This document shows positions 54,680 to 64,000 of a stretch of DNA of 64,000 bases, in pieces; position 1 is the first letter of the stretch, and every line of letters begins with the position of its first letter. The notes under the pieces were generated by a model that had not been told where the DNA came from, did not search any database, and saw only the letters and a list, made by a program, of their open reading frames with translations. Source of the stretch: Apodospora peruviana (lineage: Eukaryota > Ascomycota > Sordariomycetes > Sordariales > Lasiosphaeriaceae); assembly GCA_033439685.1 (NCBI GenBank), contig JAUEDM010000003.1, positions 1,580,001-1,644,000 of the forward strand. The letters are read 5' to 3'. The position numbers were made by a program, and so were the translations under genes.

Positions 54680-57054
54680 CTAGTCCACCCAACTGCCTGG
54701 CATCTGCGTTCGAATATTGACTTCCTCTCTGTCTCTCATATCCCCAGGGTAACTTGTGTCAGCTTGTTCGCCTTGTCCAGACTTATCCGCCTCCTTGACC
54801 TCATGAACCTCGTGTACCTCCCGGACGTCCGCTGCTTGATATACTTCGTTGACAATGCGCTCGACCTTCCAGCGCAAGTTCCAGTCCTCCTGGTCAAGCC
54901 CATATTCGATTTCCCGAAGTTCAAGCAGCAACTTGGGGAGGTCGCGGTCGCCTTTCCACATTGCGTCTGCGTCGTTGACCACACATCGAAACTGTTGGCG
55001 TCTCTTTGACCGAAGATAATGATAGGTCTGTTGCTCCCTTTTTCCATATTCCTCAAGATCGATATTGCAAGCCTTCAGGAACTCCAGCCAAGCTCCCATG
55101 CAGTCGTGCCTGAGGTGCGACCTCCAAGTGGTGCCAGTCGATATTTTACCACTGGCCGCATACAGCAGAGCTAGCAGCGGTGTCGCTACACATCCTGCCG
55201 TTCCCTCGTACTCTTCACCGTACAGCGGCTGGATCGTTTCGATTGTGTTGAGATCATCAGCCGTGGTCGCCGCGATCACATCGGTGGCAAAACGAAGCCA
55301 GGCGGCCGAGCGCTCCTCCGAAGCTGATACATTCCATCCCCGCCATGGATATCCCATAGAGCGGCTTATGGCGAAACCCATCGCCGCGGTGTGGATGAGT
55401 GATATCTTTTCCTGGATAGAGATGAAGACGTCTTCGCGCGTGATCAGACGGTCTTCTTTTAGGAGAACCCTCAAAAGGTCCGGGTAGTCGGCCTCAGTTT
55501 CATCCCACGCATTCTGGACAACGTTGCGAACAGCCTGCAGCCGTGTTTTCAGAGGTAGCTGATAATACGAAGGGGCGAGACGCTGCTGAAAATGCATCAA
55601 AACGTCCGCTTTCCAGTTGGTACGCCGGGTCAATCCTTTCGATAATAGCTGGACAGTGTCGCTGGCTGAAGAATGATAGTACTCGACCCGGCGGAAGAGG
55701 TCCATTATGGCAATTTTCTCTTCTAGGTGTCTCAAGTACTCTGGGTGACTCGAAGACTCGTATCTTGGAAGATTCCACTGGCCAGTAAGTTCTCGAGGTG
55801 TACTGCCAGGAGGTTAGCGACAGTAAAAGGCGATACATCGCTTGCAGGAACCCTACAGATCATCCATGCACACTCCTCCTGCGCTTGAGTCCGTCAAGGC
55901 AAGCTCTATTTCTCCGTACCTTTCGTCTAGACAAACGTCTAAGCCGAGAGTAAGCAGAGTTCTGCAAACCTTCAAGTTGTTGTGAAACGCCGCATACTGG
56001 ATGCCGTTAGCGCTTAACCAGATGAAGAGTTTTCCTTGTAGGAGAAGCCACCGAGTTCTTGTCTTGTGGGTATGCTCACATAGAGTAAGGAACGTCCTTT
56101 ATGATCACGGTCAAACGGCGATGCTTCTCTCATCTGAAACAAACTGAGCAGGTCGTCTGTTCTGCCGTCGGTTATGCATTTGAACACTTTTGAGTTCGCC
56201 GGCCGGACGTTGTAGCAACGGTATGTCGCAAACTGCTGCCAGCCGGAGCAAGCAGTTCGCCATTCCGTCTCCCAAACTCTCATGCTCAGCCAAGAAGGAG
56301 GCTGGAAGAACCAGTGGCGACACGTGCCGTCGGGGGCAGATTCCCACCATATTCTTGGAAATAGTGTGGGCGAATACGTCTTCGACCGCAGATGTGTGGC
56401 TCCGCAGCCTTTCCTGATGAATGCTAGACCTTTGAGCTGCTCGTTGACGCCGTCATCTTCTTCCTCCAGAACCATATGGACAGTGCTGGTTGATCTCTGG
56501 ACAAGTGTCCGGACAGCTTGATAGGTTATATTTTGCATGGCCCTGGAATACAGCAGATGGAGGGGTGAGCGGCAGACAAGCGAAGTATGAGGATATCAAT
56601 TATACAGTCCAAATAAAGGTACTTACATATTATAGTGCGCAACAGACACATTGAACAAGTTAATGGTCATTTCCAGTTTCTTCTCCAACCGCTGAACAAC
56701 ATCCTTCTTAAGTGCAATCTTGGCACACACAATTTTCTTCTTAACCGGCCTGGTGCGATTTATCTCCTTTTCCATCTCAAACGCAAGTTCGTGGAGGACC
56801 GCGATGGCACGTTGGCAGACAGCTATGCTCTGTCGGATGGAAACACTGTGTCGGATCTCGTCGGGGACCATCGACTGGCTGAACTCTGACTCAATCTGTC
56901 CAAGCAAGGGCCCGAGGGCGTCGAGATAGTCGAGTAGACTTTGAATTCGATCCGGCACATCCTGGACCTCATTCCACATGCGCTTGACCTTGATCACCAC
57001 CTTGGCAGCCTGTCCCACCGCAAGCCCGCTCGCAACAGCCCCCAACACCTCCAT
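54680..57054 (-). CDS. SesA-like N-domain protein with short ankyrin region
   Basis: Exons on the minus strand: 56627..57054, 56080..56542, 55857..55996 and 54680..55802; introns 84, 83 and 54 bp with CTAAC-type branch sites; 717 aa. The N-terminal 140 residues (MEVLGAVASGLAVGQAAKVV, then VPDRIQSLLDYLDALGPLL) resemble the SesA/NACHT-NTPase N-terminal helical domain. A polar region follows. One ankyrin-like repeat spans the second junction (DHKGRSLLYYAAFHNNLKVC, then RTLLTLGLDV), with the ending TPREL after the third intron. The last 370 residues form a helical region rich in Trp and Arg with no recognised domain. The tail is low-complexity (VREVHEVHEVKEADK). There is no NACHT or NB-ARC module, so it is a truncated or stand-alone member of the fungal NLR-like repertoire. 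Function unknown. Confidence 0.78.
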
Positions 57055-57971
57055 TCCGACATCTAGCTGTGTGAGCTTCTTCTGAACAAAAATTCGAGTA
57101 CAAATCAGTAATTAAAGATAATCCCCTGGTTCTCACAACAAGAGGAAGAAATTGGGTGTTAAGTGTGAGGATTAGCAACAGCAATCAAATCCAGAAGTCT
57201 GGAAGGCAGCCCTTGCTGCTTTAATGTGTGCTGTCCTGCCTTGCAACCGCCTGGCGGCCTCTATGTGTGGCCCGGTCATGTACTGGGTCGCACACACCTT
57301 TCCTAAAGACTCACATGGCCGGCCAATAGATAGGGCCCAGCCGACACGGCTGTAAAGCATTGGAAACATCTGCAGAAAGAAAGGCTGTGCAGACACATAC
57401 GGTACATGTCCCATTCACGTATGCTTGTGCGTCTGTTCAAGTTACCTCGACAGCTTTTGCACAATACCTGGGGCGCGAGGTAGCCAGTTTCAGGTCAGAG
57501 ACCATCCCTGCTTTATATGCTGCCCGGCAAACGCCACAGTGGCTCGTTAGCAACCCTGGAGATGGAGGCAAGTGCGCAATTACTCTGTATAGACATCCCG
57601 AAATTGACTGCCCGAGAAAGGCGATCTAACATGAATCAAGTGCTCTATTCATTAGCTGGTACAGAGTATGACCCATGAGCCATACCAGAAAGCTATCAGG
57701 TGTAGGTAGACGGGGTATACGCATATGCTTAGCGAACAAATACACCTCTTCCAGTAAACAAGCACCTCAAAACAAAACCCTTTTAGCGCTTCCCAACGCC
57801 TCCCAAACGTCGATATCAAATGATGATGATGCGCCCTTAAAAAAAGAGAAAACAACAATCACCCCATCCAGGTATCCGAACAACGCCGTAACCACCTAAT
57901 CAAGTTCGTGATTCCTCAACAAACAGCAAGAACGAAACCCCTTTCTAGCACACACGCAGTCCTGTAGTTGT
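57055..57971. other. Intergenic region upstream of the SesA-like gene
   Basis: 900 bp containing the promoter of the SesA-like gene and the 3' flank of the next minus-strand gene. Nothing else is recognised. Confidence 0.45.
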
Positions 57972-58715
57972 CTACCCAGTGCCGCCAACGCAGACCATCC
58001 GGCCCGCACAGGCTAGACACCTCCGGTGCTCTCCAAGGTTGCTGACAGAACAGCTGAAGCAGACCGCCTTCCCGCACGCGCCGCAGCTGTGGTCTTCGCC
58101 CGGCATGAAGCCGTCATCCATCATTGTGTCGTCACCATCGCCAAGTCCCACGCCGCAGTCCTCGCAGGAGCTGGAAGCGGGGGCATCCGGGCGCATAATG
58201 GGCGGAGATGGGGCGGCTTCGGAGGCTTGTGACGAGCCCGACGCCGACGAGGGAAGATTCCAAAAGCTGTGCAGCGAACGCTGATGGGTAATTGGACAGG
58301 TTTGATTGTGGTTTTCGGCCACTATGGGGGCGCCAGCGCTCACGGCTTGCAGCGGCTGCGTCTGGTCTTGCGTGTGCTGTTGTTGCGCGGAGTACAGGAG
58401 ACCCATTGTATGCTCTGCGATACAAAGCATGAGGAGCTGGACGACGATGTAATTGGAAGGGGATTTCTTCATGCAAAACTTACCATGTACTTGTGCGTCC
58501 GACGGCCGGTTGTTACGATAGCGCTTCATGGTGCGGCTTGGGAGGTGCGAGGGTGTTGACCCCCGTGATGACGGCGAGAACAAGCCGCGGCTGGTCGGCG
58601 AGACCACCGCGCACGAGGCTCTGAAGTCGAAGTTACTACTGCCCGGCCTCTGAGGTGACGAGAAGGCCGAGCTGAAGGAGTGCTCCGAGTCGGATCGCCT
58701 GCGTTTAAGAACCAT
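57972..58715 (-). CDS. Ser/Pro-rich protein with C-terminal Cys-rich (zinc-ribbon-like) region
   Basis: Exons are 58484..58715 and 57972..58414 (69-bp intron with GTAAGT donor), giving 224 aa. The N-terminus is basic (MVLKRRRSDSEHSFSSAFSSPQR) and Ser/Pro-rich. The middle contains RPSDAQVH then MGLLYSAQQQHTQDQ. The C-terminus carries four Cys pairs: CEDCGVG, HSCGACGKAVCFSC and HRRCLACAGR, suggesting one or two zinc sites. The intron has no stop and is a multiple of three, so unspliced RNA would insert 23 residues. I recognise the pattern as conserved in filamentous ascomycetes but know no function. The nuclear-type basic start and zinc ribbon fit a regulatory protein, by inference. Confidence 0.75.
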   Translation of the reverse strand: MVLKRRRSDSEHSFSSAFSSPQRPGSSNFDFRASCAVVSPTSRGLFSPSSRGSTPSHLPSRTMKRYRNNRPSDAQVHGKFCMKKSPSNYIVVQLLMLCIAEHTMGLLYSAQQQHTQDQTQPLQAVSAGAPIVAENHNQTCPITHQRSLHSFWNLPSSASGSSQASEAAPSPPIMRPDAPASSSCEDCGVGLGDGDDTMMDDGFMPGEDHSCGACGKAVCFSCSVSNLGEHRRCLACAGRMVCVGGTG

Positions 58716-59874
58716 CCTGGCGGTTGAGGTTTCGACGGAATTGATCGTCAGATCCTATCAAACGGATAAATGATATGCAATAGCGTTTGTGATTCCTTTT
58801 CTGCTTGTTGAATTGCAAAGATCTTGTCATTGGTACAGGTACCAATTAAGATAGCAGGGCTTCCAATGTTAATGATATGGGTGTGTTTGTTGTTAAGGTT
58901 GACTTGACAATGGATAAACGAGACAAGGCTCGAGGATTGCAGACTTGCGACTGTCAAGTGTGGTGGGCAGCCGACTTCCCGATACAGGGGGCCTTGTCGC
59001 GATTCAATGGAGGCTGGGAGAGGTCTTGACGCGACCGTGCCACGCTAAAAGACAGGGGTTATAGTGTCTGGCTGGAGTTTTTCGCGTTTGACCCCACCCC
59101 ATTGCGGAGCGGACTTTAAGGTTGCCAAGTGCCAACTGGTTCTTCACAAGCTCGCACCTTAATCCATCTTCACTTCACCTCCTCCCCGGGGCCCCAAGTC
59201 CTACCGTTCTGGGTACAGTGGATTCTGCGTGTCTACCTTGATTCAATTGACTTCTTTTCCAAAAATCATATTGATCCTTTCTTTTAAAAGATGATGTCTG
59301 TATCTGGAAAATTCTTCTGTTGTCCTATCCCGTCCGCGCTTGCTGGCCGCCAATCACTTACCATGTTGAAGAGAAGGCACCTGATTACTCTGGATCATCA
59401 GGAAAACACGGTGAAGTAGCCAGGGGTAGAGGAGAAAATCCTGTCTGCTTCCATCATCTCCTTTCCCTTCCAAAACTACCTACCTACCCGCACTTCTCTG
59501 CCGTCCAACTGCGGGGGGGTCTCGGTAGGTAGTTCTCTTGTCTCCGAAAGGGTACAGCAATGCGGAGAAGTCGCTGGCAGAAGTCTGGTCGGAGTCTCTC
59601 ATCCGGCATCTTTACCTTACCCGCTCGCAGAACAACCCTGGATTCGCATGCGGAGGCGATATCGTGAGATTGCATCGCTGAGAAAGTTGTTTTCATATTA
59701 CATCACCGATGGTAAACAGCCGAGCGTTCACTGTGTCCGAAAGTATAATAGGAGCCAGTTGGAAGTCCAGCACTCGGCCACCCCCTTTCACCATGGCACC
59801 ATGGCCCAGCTCCCATTCCGACTTCCAGGTATACAGTGGGCTTGCTGGCTTTGGCTTTGGCATATTGGTTCAAC
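58716..59874. other. Divergent promoter region, zinc-ribbon protein / tannase
   Basis: 1.16 kb between divergent start codons. It has pyrimidine-rich tracts and a CCTACCTACC repeat near 59480. An upstream in-frame extension of the tannase is open but precedes a clear signal peptide. No gene is supported. Confidence 0.45.
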
Positions 59875-61485
59875 ATGAAAATCTCCACCTTCTTTTCCGG
59901 CTTGCTCGTGCCAACGCCGTCGTCTGCCGTCACGAAGCCCTGCTCCCCCGACAGTTTCAAAGCCGTCCTGCCGTCATCCGCCACGGTAGTTTCAGCCGTT
60001 CCGGTTGCGAGTGGAGGTAGCTATGGCGAAGGCAGCGCAAACCTCGCATATCCCATATCGCCCAGTCAGCTGCCAGAGCTGTGCGCTGTCATTGTCAATG
60101 TGTCAACCTCGGCCATTTCCAACTACCGGTTCGGCCTCTTTTTGCCAGCCAGGTGGAATTCAAGGTTCCTGGCAGTAGGCAATGGCGGCTTCCTTGGGGG
60201 GATCAACTGGCTCGACATGGGAGCCGGAGTTCGTTATGGACATGCTGTTATTTCGACAGACACCGGCCACAACTCGTCCAACAACGATTTTAACTGGGCA
60301 TTGCACAACCAAGAGAGGAAGAAGGACTTTGGCTACCGCGCGATGCATGGTTCCGTCGAGCTAGGCAAGGAGATGACTCGAGAATACTACGGGGCAGACA
60401 TTGCGTATTCGTACTATTCTGGTGCATCGACTGGTGGTCGCCAAGGATTGAAGGAGGCCCAGATATCACCTGGCAGCTTTGACGGGCTTGTCGTGGGTGC
60501 CCCAGCATGGTACACAAGTCATATGCAACCCTGGACAACCAAGATGGGCACGTACAACTTGCCTGTGTCGGACGAGAAACATATCGACGGCTCGCTCATC
60601 GGTGTAATCGGCAATGAGGTCATCAAGCAGTGCGACGCCCTTGACGGTGTCAAGGACGGTATCGTCAGCCATCCTGATCTCTGCAACTTCACGCTCACTC
60701 CCCTGATGTGCGACTTGTCCGGGGCGACAGCCTCGGCCTGTTTGTCGTTCGAGCAAGTCGCCACGGTGCGCAATATCTACGCCGACTACTATGCCGAGGG
60801 GAAGTTGGCTTTTCCGGGGCTTGAACTTAGTTCTGAAGCTCAGTGGCCGTTTCTTCTGAGCGGCCCTGGACCTAGCAGCTACGGCGATGGGTACATACAA
60901 TACTTTCTGCTGGACGACCCAAACTGGCACTGGACCCAGTTCGAGGATGGAATCATCTGGCAGGCCGACGCGGCAGACCCGGGAGACTGCACAGCTGACG
61001 CATACGATATGACCGCATTCAGACAACGGGGCGGCAAGATACTGTTATACCATGGAATGTCAGATGCGCTGATCCCACAGCGCAGTTCCAACCTCTTCTA
61101 CCAGCGCGTAGCAGATTCTATGGGAGGATTGGAGGCGCTACAGAGCTGGTTCCGCTACTTCCTTGTGCCGGGAATGCAACATGTTACTGGCACCGCGGTC
61201 GGTGCTCCGTGGTATTTTGCTGGTGCTGGTTCGCACAGCCGACTAGGTACGGGGACATATTCGACACCTGGGTTTGAAGATGCGAGACATGACGCGTTGC
61301 TGGCCGTGATGGCATGGGTAGAAAATGGTACGGCCATCGACGAGATTGTGGTAACGTTGTGGAAGAATGAGTCGGATTCAGCGTCCGGCGTCAAGAGCCA
61401 GAGACCGCTCTGCCCCTTTCCCAAGAGGCAAACATATGCCGGCAACGGGGATCCAGACCGGGAGGAGAACTTTTCCTGTCGATAG
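59875..61485 (+). CDS. Secreted tannase/feruloyl esterase family protein lacking the CS-D-HC cysteines
   Basis: Single exon, 536 aa. The ATG at 59875 (MKISTFFSGLLVPTPSSAV) gives a plausible signal peptide. Family blocks: FLPARWNSRFLAVGNGGFLGG, GHAVISTDTGHNS, FGYRAMHGSVELGKEMTREY, YSGASTGGRQGLKEAQ, DGLVVGAPAWY, CDALDGVKDGIVSHPDLC, KILLYHGMSDALIPQRSS and GMQHVTGTAVG. The triad reads Ser185, Asp397, His436. In most tannase/feruloyl esterase proteins the Ser and His are each next to a Cys that form a disulfide (CS-D-HC motif); here these positions are Ala184 and Val437, so both are lost together. Several N-glycosylation sequons are present. Expected activity is hydrolysis of phenolic esters; substrate is uncertain. 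Confidence 0.9.
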   Translation: MKISTFFSGLLVPTPSSAVTKPCSPDSFKAVLPSSATVVSAVPVASGGSYGEGSANLAYPISPSQLPELCAVIVNVSTSAISNYRFGLFLPARWNSRFLAVGNGGFLGGINWLDMGAGVRYGHAVISTDTGHNSSNNDFNWALHNQERKKDFGYRAMHGSVELGKEMTREYYGADIAYSYYSGASTGGRQGLKEAQISPGSFDGLVVGAPAWYTSHMQPWTTKMGTYNLPVSDEKHIDGSLIGVIGNEVIKQCDALDGVKDGIVSHPDLCNFTLTPLMCDLSGATASACLSFEQVATVRNIYADYYAEGKLAFPGLELSSEAQWPFLLSGPGPSSYGDGYIQYFLLDDPNWHWTQFEDGIIWQADAADPGDCTADAYDMTAFRQRGGKILLYHGMSDALIPQRSSNLFYQRVADSMGGLEALQSWFRYFLVPGMQHVTGTAVGAPWYFAGAGSHSRLGTGTYSTPGFEDARHDALLAVMAWVENGTAIDEIVVTLWKNESDSASGVKSQRPLCPFPKRQTYAGNGDPDREENFSCR

Positions 61486-61895
61486 GTAGTCGGTTTCTTG
61501 AACTAGATCTAGCCCGTAGGTTCTGCGGTTTGAGGTTCGAAATGAATTTTGATGTTTTTATTGATGTCGGATATCCGTACGAAAAGGGTTTGGCTTATTA
61601 TACCAGCTAGCGCTAAGAGTGTGTTTTCCGCTGGCTGGCCAAGGCCCATTCAGATCCCGTGACTTGGCGGCAGTGAACGTAACCGAGAACGCGTCTTCCC
61701 GCTTCAATCGAGACACGGCCCCGCGTCGACAACCGAAGCTTCCGTTGCAAATTGCTCAACTCCAAAAAACACAACCAGCCTGTGCTAGCATGGAGCGACC
61801 ACTAACATCGCAGTCTACGACTCTCGAATTTTGGCAATGAATATCTGTAGTCCCGTATTCATTACTCAGCAGACCCCCGCGATCGGCATTTCAAG
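61486..61895. other. Intergenic region, tannase to DNA polymerase kappa
   Basis: 410 bp between codirectional genes. No recognised element. Confidence 0.45.
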
Positions 61896-64000
61896 ATGAC
61901 GGCAGAGGAGCGGCCAAACGCAAACAACGACAAGGACACGGTCGCCGAGGCTTTGGGTACTACCGGCGACACATTTGGCAACGGAAATGTCATTGACAAC
62001 CGCCAGGAAAATTCCAACCATGAATCATTAAAATACTCTCTTCTCGGCCCCTCTCTGACCAAGGCGGGCCAGGACTTGGTCGACCAGTCCAAGGTATGCT
62101 TGAACCTACCGTACCCTCCAGGGGTTTCTGTCTGATTCGTGCTGTCAACTGACATTGGCCTCCATCCCTGGGTATGCAGGTCTCCGAGATCATCTACAGC
62201 ACCTCAAAGGGATCCAAGTTCTTCAACCGCGAGGAGGCTAAAGACAAGGTCCTGACGGCCAAGATCGAACAGATACTGGCCAAGAAGCGTCATCTCGAGA
62301 CGCTCGACCTTTCCCACGAACTCCGAGCCGCTGATAATCTCGTTGCACAACTCGAGTTATCGCGCGATCTGACGCAACACATAGTGCACATAGACTGCGA
62401 TGCTTTTTGTATGCATATTTTCTCAGAACTCTCGAGGCCGGATGTAGACAAGTGTCGTCCTGATGGATGGCCTGCTCAGACCTTCTCATTCTTCAACCGT
62501 CGAATTGTTGGCTAACCAGGTTCTATCTGAGCAGATGCGGCTGTCGAGCTGTTGGACCGCCCTGAATTGGAAGATGTCCCCTTTGCAGTCGGCGGCGGCG
62601 TGCTGACCACATGCAACTATATCGCTCGCCGCTTTGGCTGCCGTAGCGGCATGGCCGGCTTTGTGGCCAAGAAGCTCTGCCCAGAACTCGTTCTCTTACC
62701 GCTGAACTTTGACAAGTACAATGCCAAGGCAGCCGAGGTGCGCGAGGTGCTGGCTGAGTACGATGCCCGGTTCGAGAGCGCCAGCATCGACGAGGCGTAC
62801 CTGAATATTACGGAGTACTGTGCATCTCACGGAATGGAGCCTGCTGAGGTGGTGGCTCAGTTGCGGAGCGAGGTCCAGGAGAGAACACACATCACCGTCT
62901 CGGCCGGCATTGCGGCCAACGCCAAACTCGCAAAAATCTGCTCCAATCTCAAGAAACCCAACGGGCAGTTTGTGCTGCCACGTAACCGGGCTGCCATCAT
63001 GGAGTTTATGCGTGACCTCCCGTGTCGCAAGGTCAACGGTGTCGGGCGTGTGTTTGAGCGCGAGCTGACATCTGTTGGAATCAAGACTTGCGGGGACATC
63101 TACCCACAGCGGCAGTTTTTGAGCCGCCTGTTTGGCGAAAAGGCCTACGAGTTTCTCCTTCGCTGCTATCTTGGACTCGGGCGGACAAATGTGCAGCCCG
63201 CAGAGGAGTACGAGCGCAAGAGCGTCGGCACTGAGAGCACATTTCGTGATATGGATAACCCGACAGAGCTGCGTGAGAAGCTACGGCGGACGGCAGAGGA
63301 ACTGGAGAAAGACATGCGAAGGGCGCAGTGTAAAGGACGAACGCTATGTTTGAAGGTTAAACTGCACACCTACGAGGTCCTTACGCGCCAGGTTGTCCTA
63401 CCGAGGGCCGTATACCTCGCGGACGACCTGTATAATAACGCACTACCCATGCTAGCGAAGCTGGAGCAAGATATCCCAGGCATTAAACTACGCCTTATGG
63501 GGCTCAGATGTACGCACTTGGTCAGCACCAAGAAGCCGGATACGATGGCGTTCTTCGGTCTGAAACCCCGAAGGTCGGAGTCCCGGGACACGGAGCACAC
63601 AAGTGCTCTTGGGGGAAGGAAAGAAACTACCGCCGACCCCGAGGGAGATGGGGAATGGGAACAGTGGCCGGAAGACATGCTCGATGGCGGCCATGGCGGA
63701 GACGAGATCGTGTCAGCCGATCCATCAGGAGTGAAAGAAGAAGTGCAGACAAGTGGTGGCAACGGTGACAGTAGAAGCCCACATCACAAGCACGGCAAGG
63801 AAATCCTCCCGAATCCAAGAAAAGGTGATCAGGTCGTGGCAACCACTTCGGCCGAGGAATGGTGGGACTGTCCGATATGTAGCCGACCGCAGAGTGCCAA
63901 TGAGCGGCAGTTCAATGAGCATATCGACCTCTGCCTCTCGCGGCAGACTATTCGCGATACCGTCCAGCAGGATGCTGCCACTACAGGTGTTGCACAGCCG
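61896..64000 (+). CDS. Y-family DNA polymerase kappa (DinB type), 3' end beyond window
   Basis: Exons are 61896..62093, 62180..62408 and 62535..>64000 (introns 86 and 126 bp), about 631 codons visible. A disordered N-terminus leads into the kappa-specific N-clasp (AGQDLVDQSKVSEIIYSTSKGS, then FFNREEAKDKVLTAKIEQIL). Catalytic motifs: VHIDCDAFYAAVELLDRPEL across the second junction, PFAVGGGVLTTCNYIARRFG, RSGMAGFVAKKLCPEL and ESASIDEAYLNIT with the Asp-Glu metal pair. The helix-hairpin-helix (KVNGVGRVFERELTSVG) and little-finger region (YERKSVGTESTFRDM) follow. Near codons 587-611 a UBZ-type ubiquitin-binding finger is visible (CPIC, then H-x3-C: NEHIDLC). It performs translesion synthesis in the nucleus. 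The start at 61896 fits the first exon. Confidence 0.93.

Noticed and set aside
56014..56079. Stop codon ending the second exon of the SesA-like gene
   Set aside because: A GTGAGC donor at 56079 and acceptor at 55997 with a CTAAC branch restore an ankyrin repeat (LLYYAAFHNN), so the stop lies in an intron.

Overview
The window is nuclear DNA of a filamentous ascomycete, most likely a sordariomycete. Genes carry short GT-AG introns (about 50-125 bp) with CTAAC/CTGAC branch sites, coding third positions favour C and G, spacing is roughly one gene per 2-3 kb, and the tRNA genes are eukaryotic, one with an intron. The quinate (qa/qut) cluster has the gene order of the Neurospora crassa qa cluster, which supports Sordariomycetes. 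I see no viral, plasmid or bacterial segment. Exon structures were deduced by hand from splice signals, phase and protein-family continuity.

Layout. 1-13 kb: the 5' part of a GPI mannosyltransferase gene (GPI14-like), a TRAX gene with an 18-nt microexon, a large three-helix membrane protein of unknown function, a gene-poor stretch holding three minus-strand tRNA genes (Asn-GTT, Thr-AGT, intron-containing Leu-AAG) and a possible decayed lectin gene, then a membrane-anchored TAP-like S33 hydrolase. 13.7-31.3 kb: the quinate cluster in the order qa-1F (activator), qa-1S (repressor), qa-y (permease), qa-3 (quinate/shikimate dehydrogenase), qa-4 (3-dehydroshikimate dehydratase), qa-2 (type II dehydroquinase), qa-x (inositol-monophosphatase-like). 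32-64 kb: JIP5, a GH18 chitinase, a HeLo/PigL_N-like protein, a secreted GMC oxidoreductase with two probable GC-AG introns, an alpha/beta hydrolase, a mitochondrial mercaptopyruvate sulfurtransferase, APC11, a low-complexity conserved protein, an Sso-type plasma-membrane syntaxin with a long C-terminal tail, a MEMO-family protein, a SesA-like/ankyrin protein, a zinc-ribbon-like protein, a tannase/feruloyl esterase and the start of DNA polymerase kappa.

How the genes work together. Quinate enters through qa-y. It is oxidised by qa-3 to 3-dehydroquinate, dehydrated by qa-2 to 3-dehydroshikimate, and converted by qa-4 to protocatechuate for the beta-ketoadipate route. qa-1F activates and qa-1S represses. 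A perfect 16-bp QA-1F operator lies in the shared qa-1F/qa-1S promoter. The qa-1S dehydroquinase-like domain has Arg where the Schiff-base Lys should be, as expected of an enzyme turned into a regulator. The tannase, GMC oxidoreductase and chitinase elsewhere are secreted enzymes that would suit a plant-litter lifestyle. The other genes are housekeeping or of unknown function.

I found no convincing wholly new multi-gene system. The most unusual items are single-gene features: the syntaxin tail and tiny exons, the tannase that lost both cysteines of the family's CS-D-HC motif, the two GC-AG introns in one gene, and two HeLo/SesA-type proteins without an NTPase domain.
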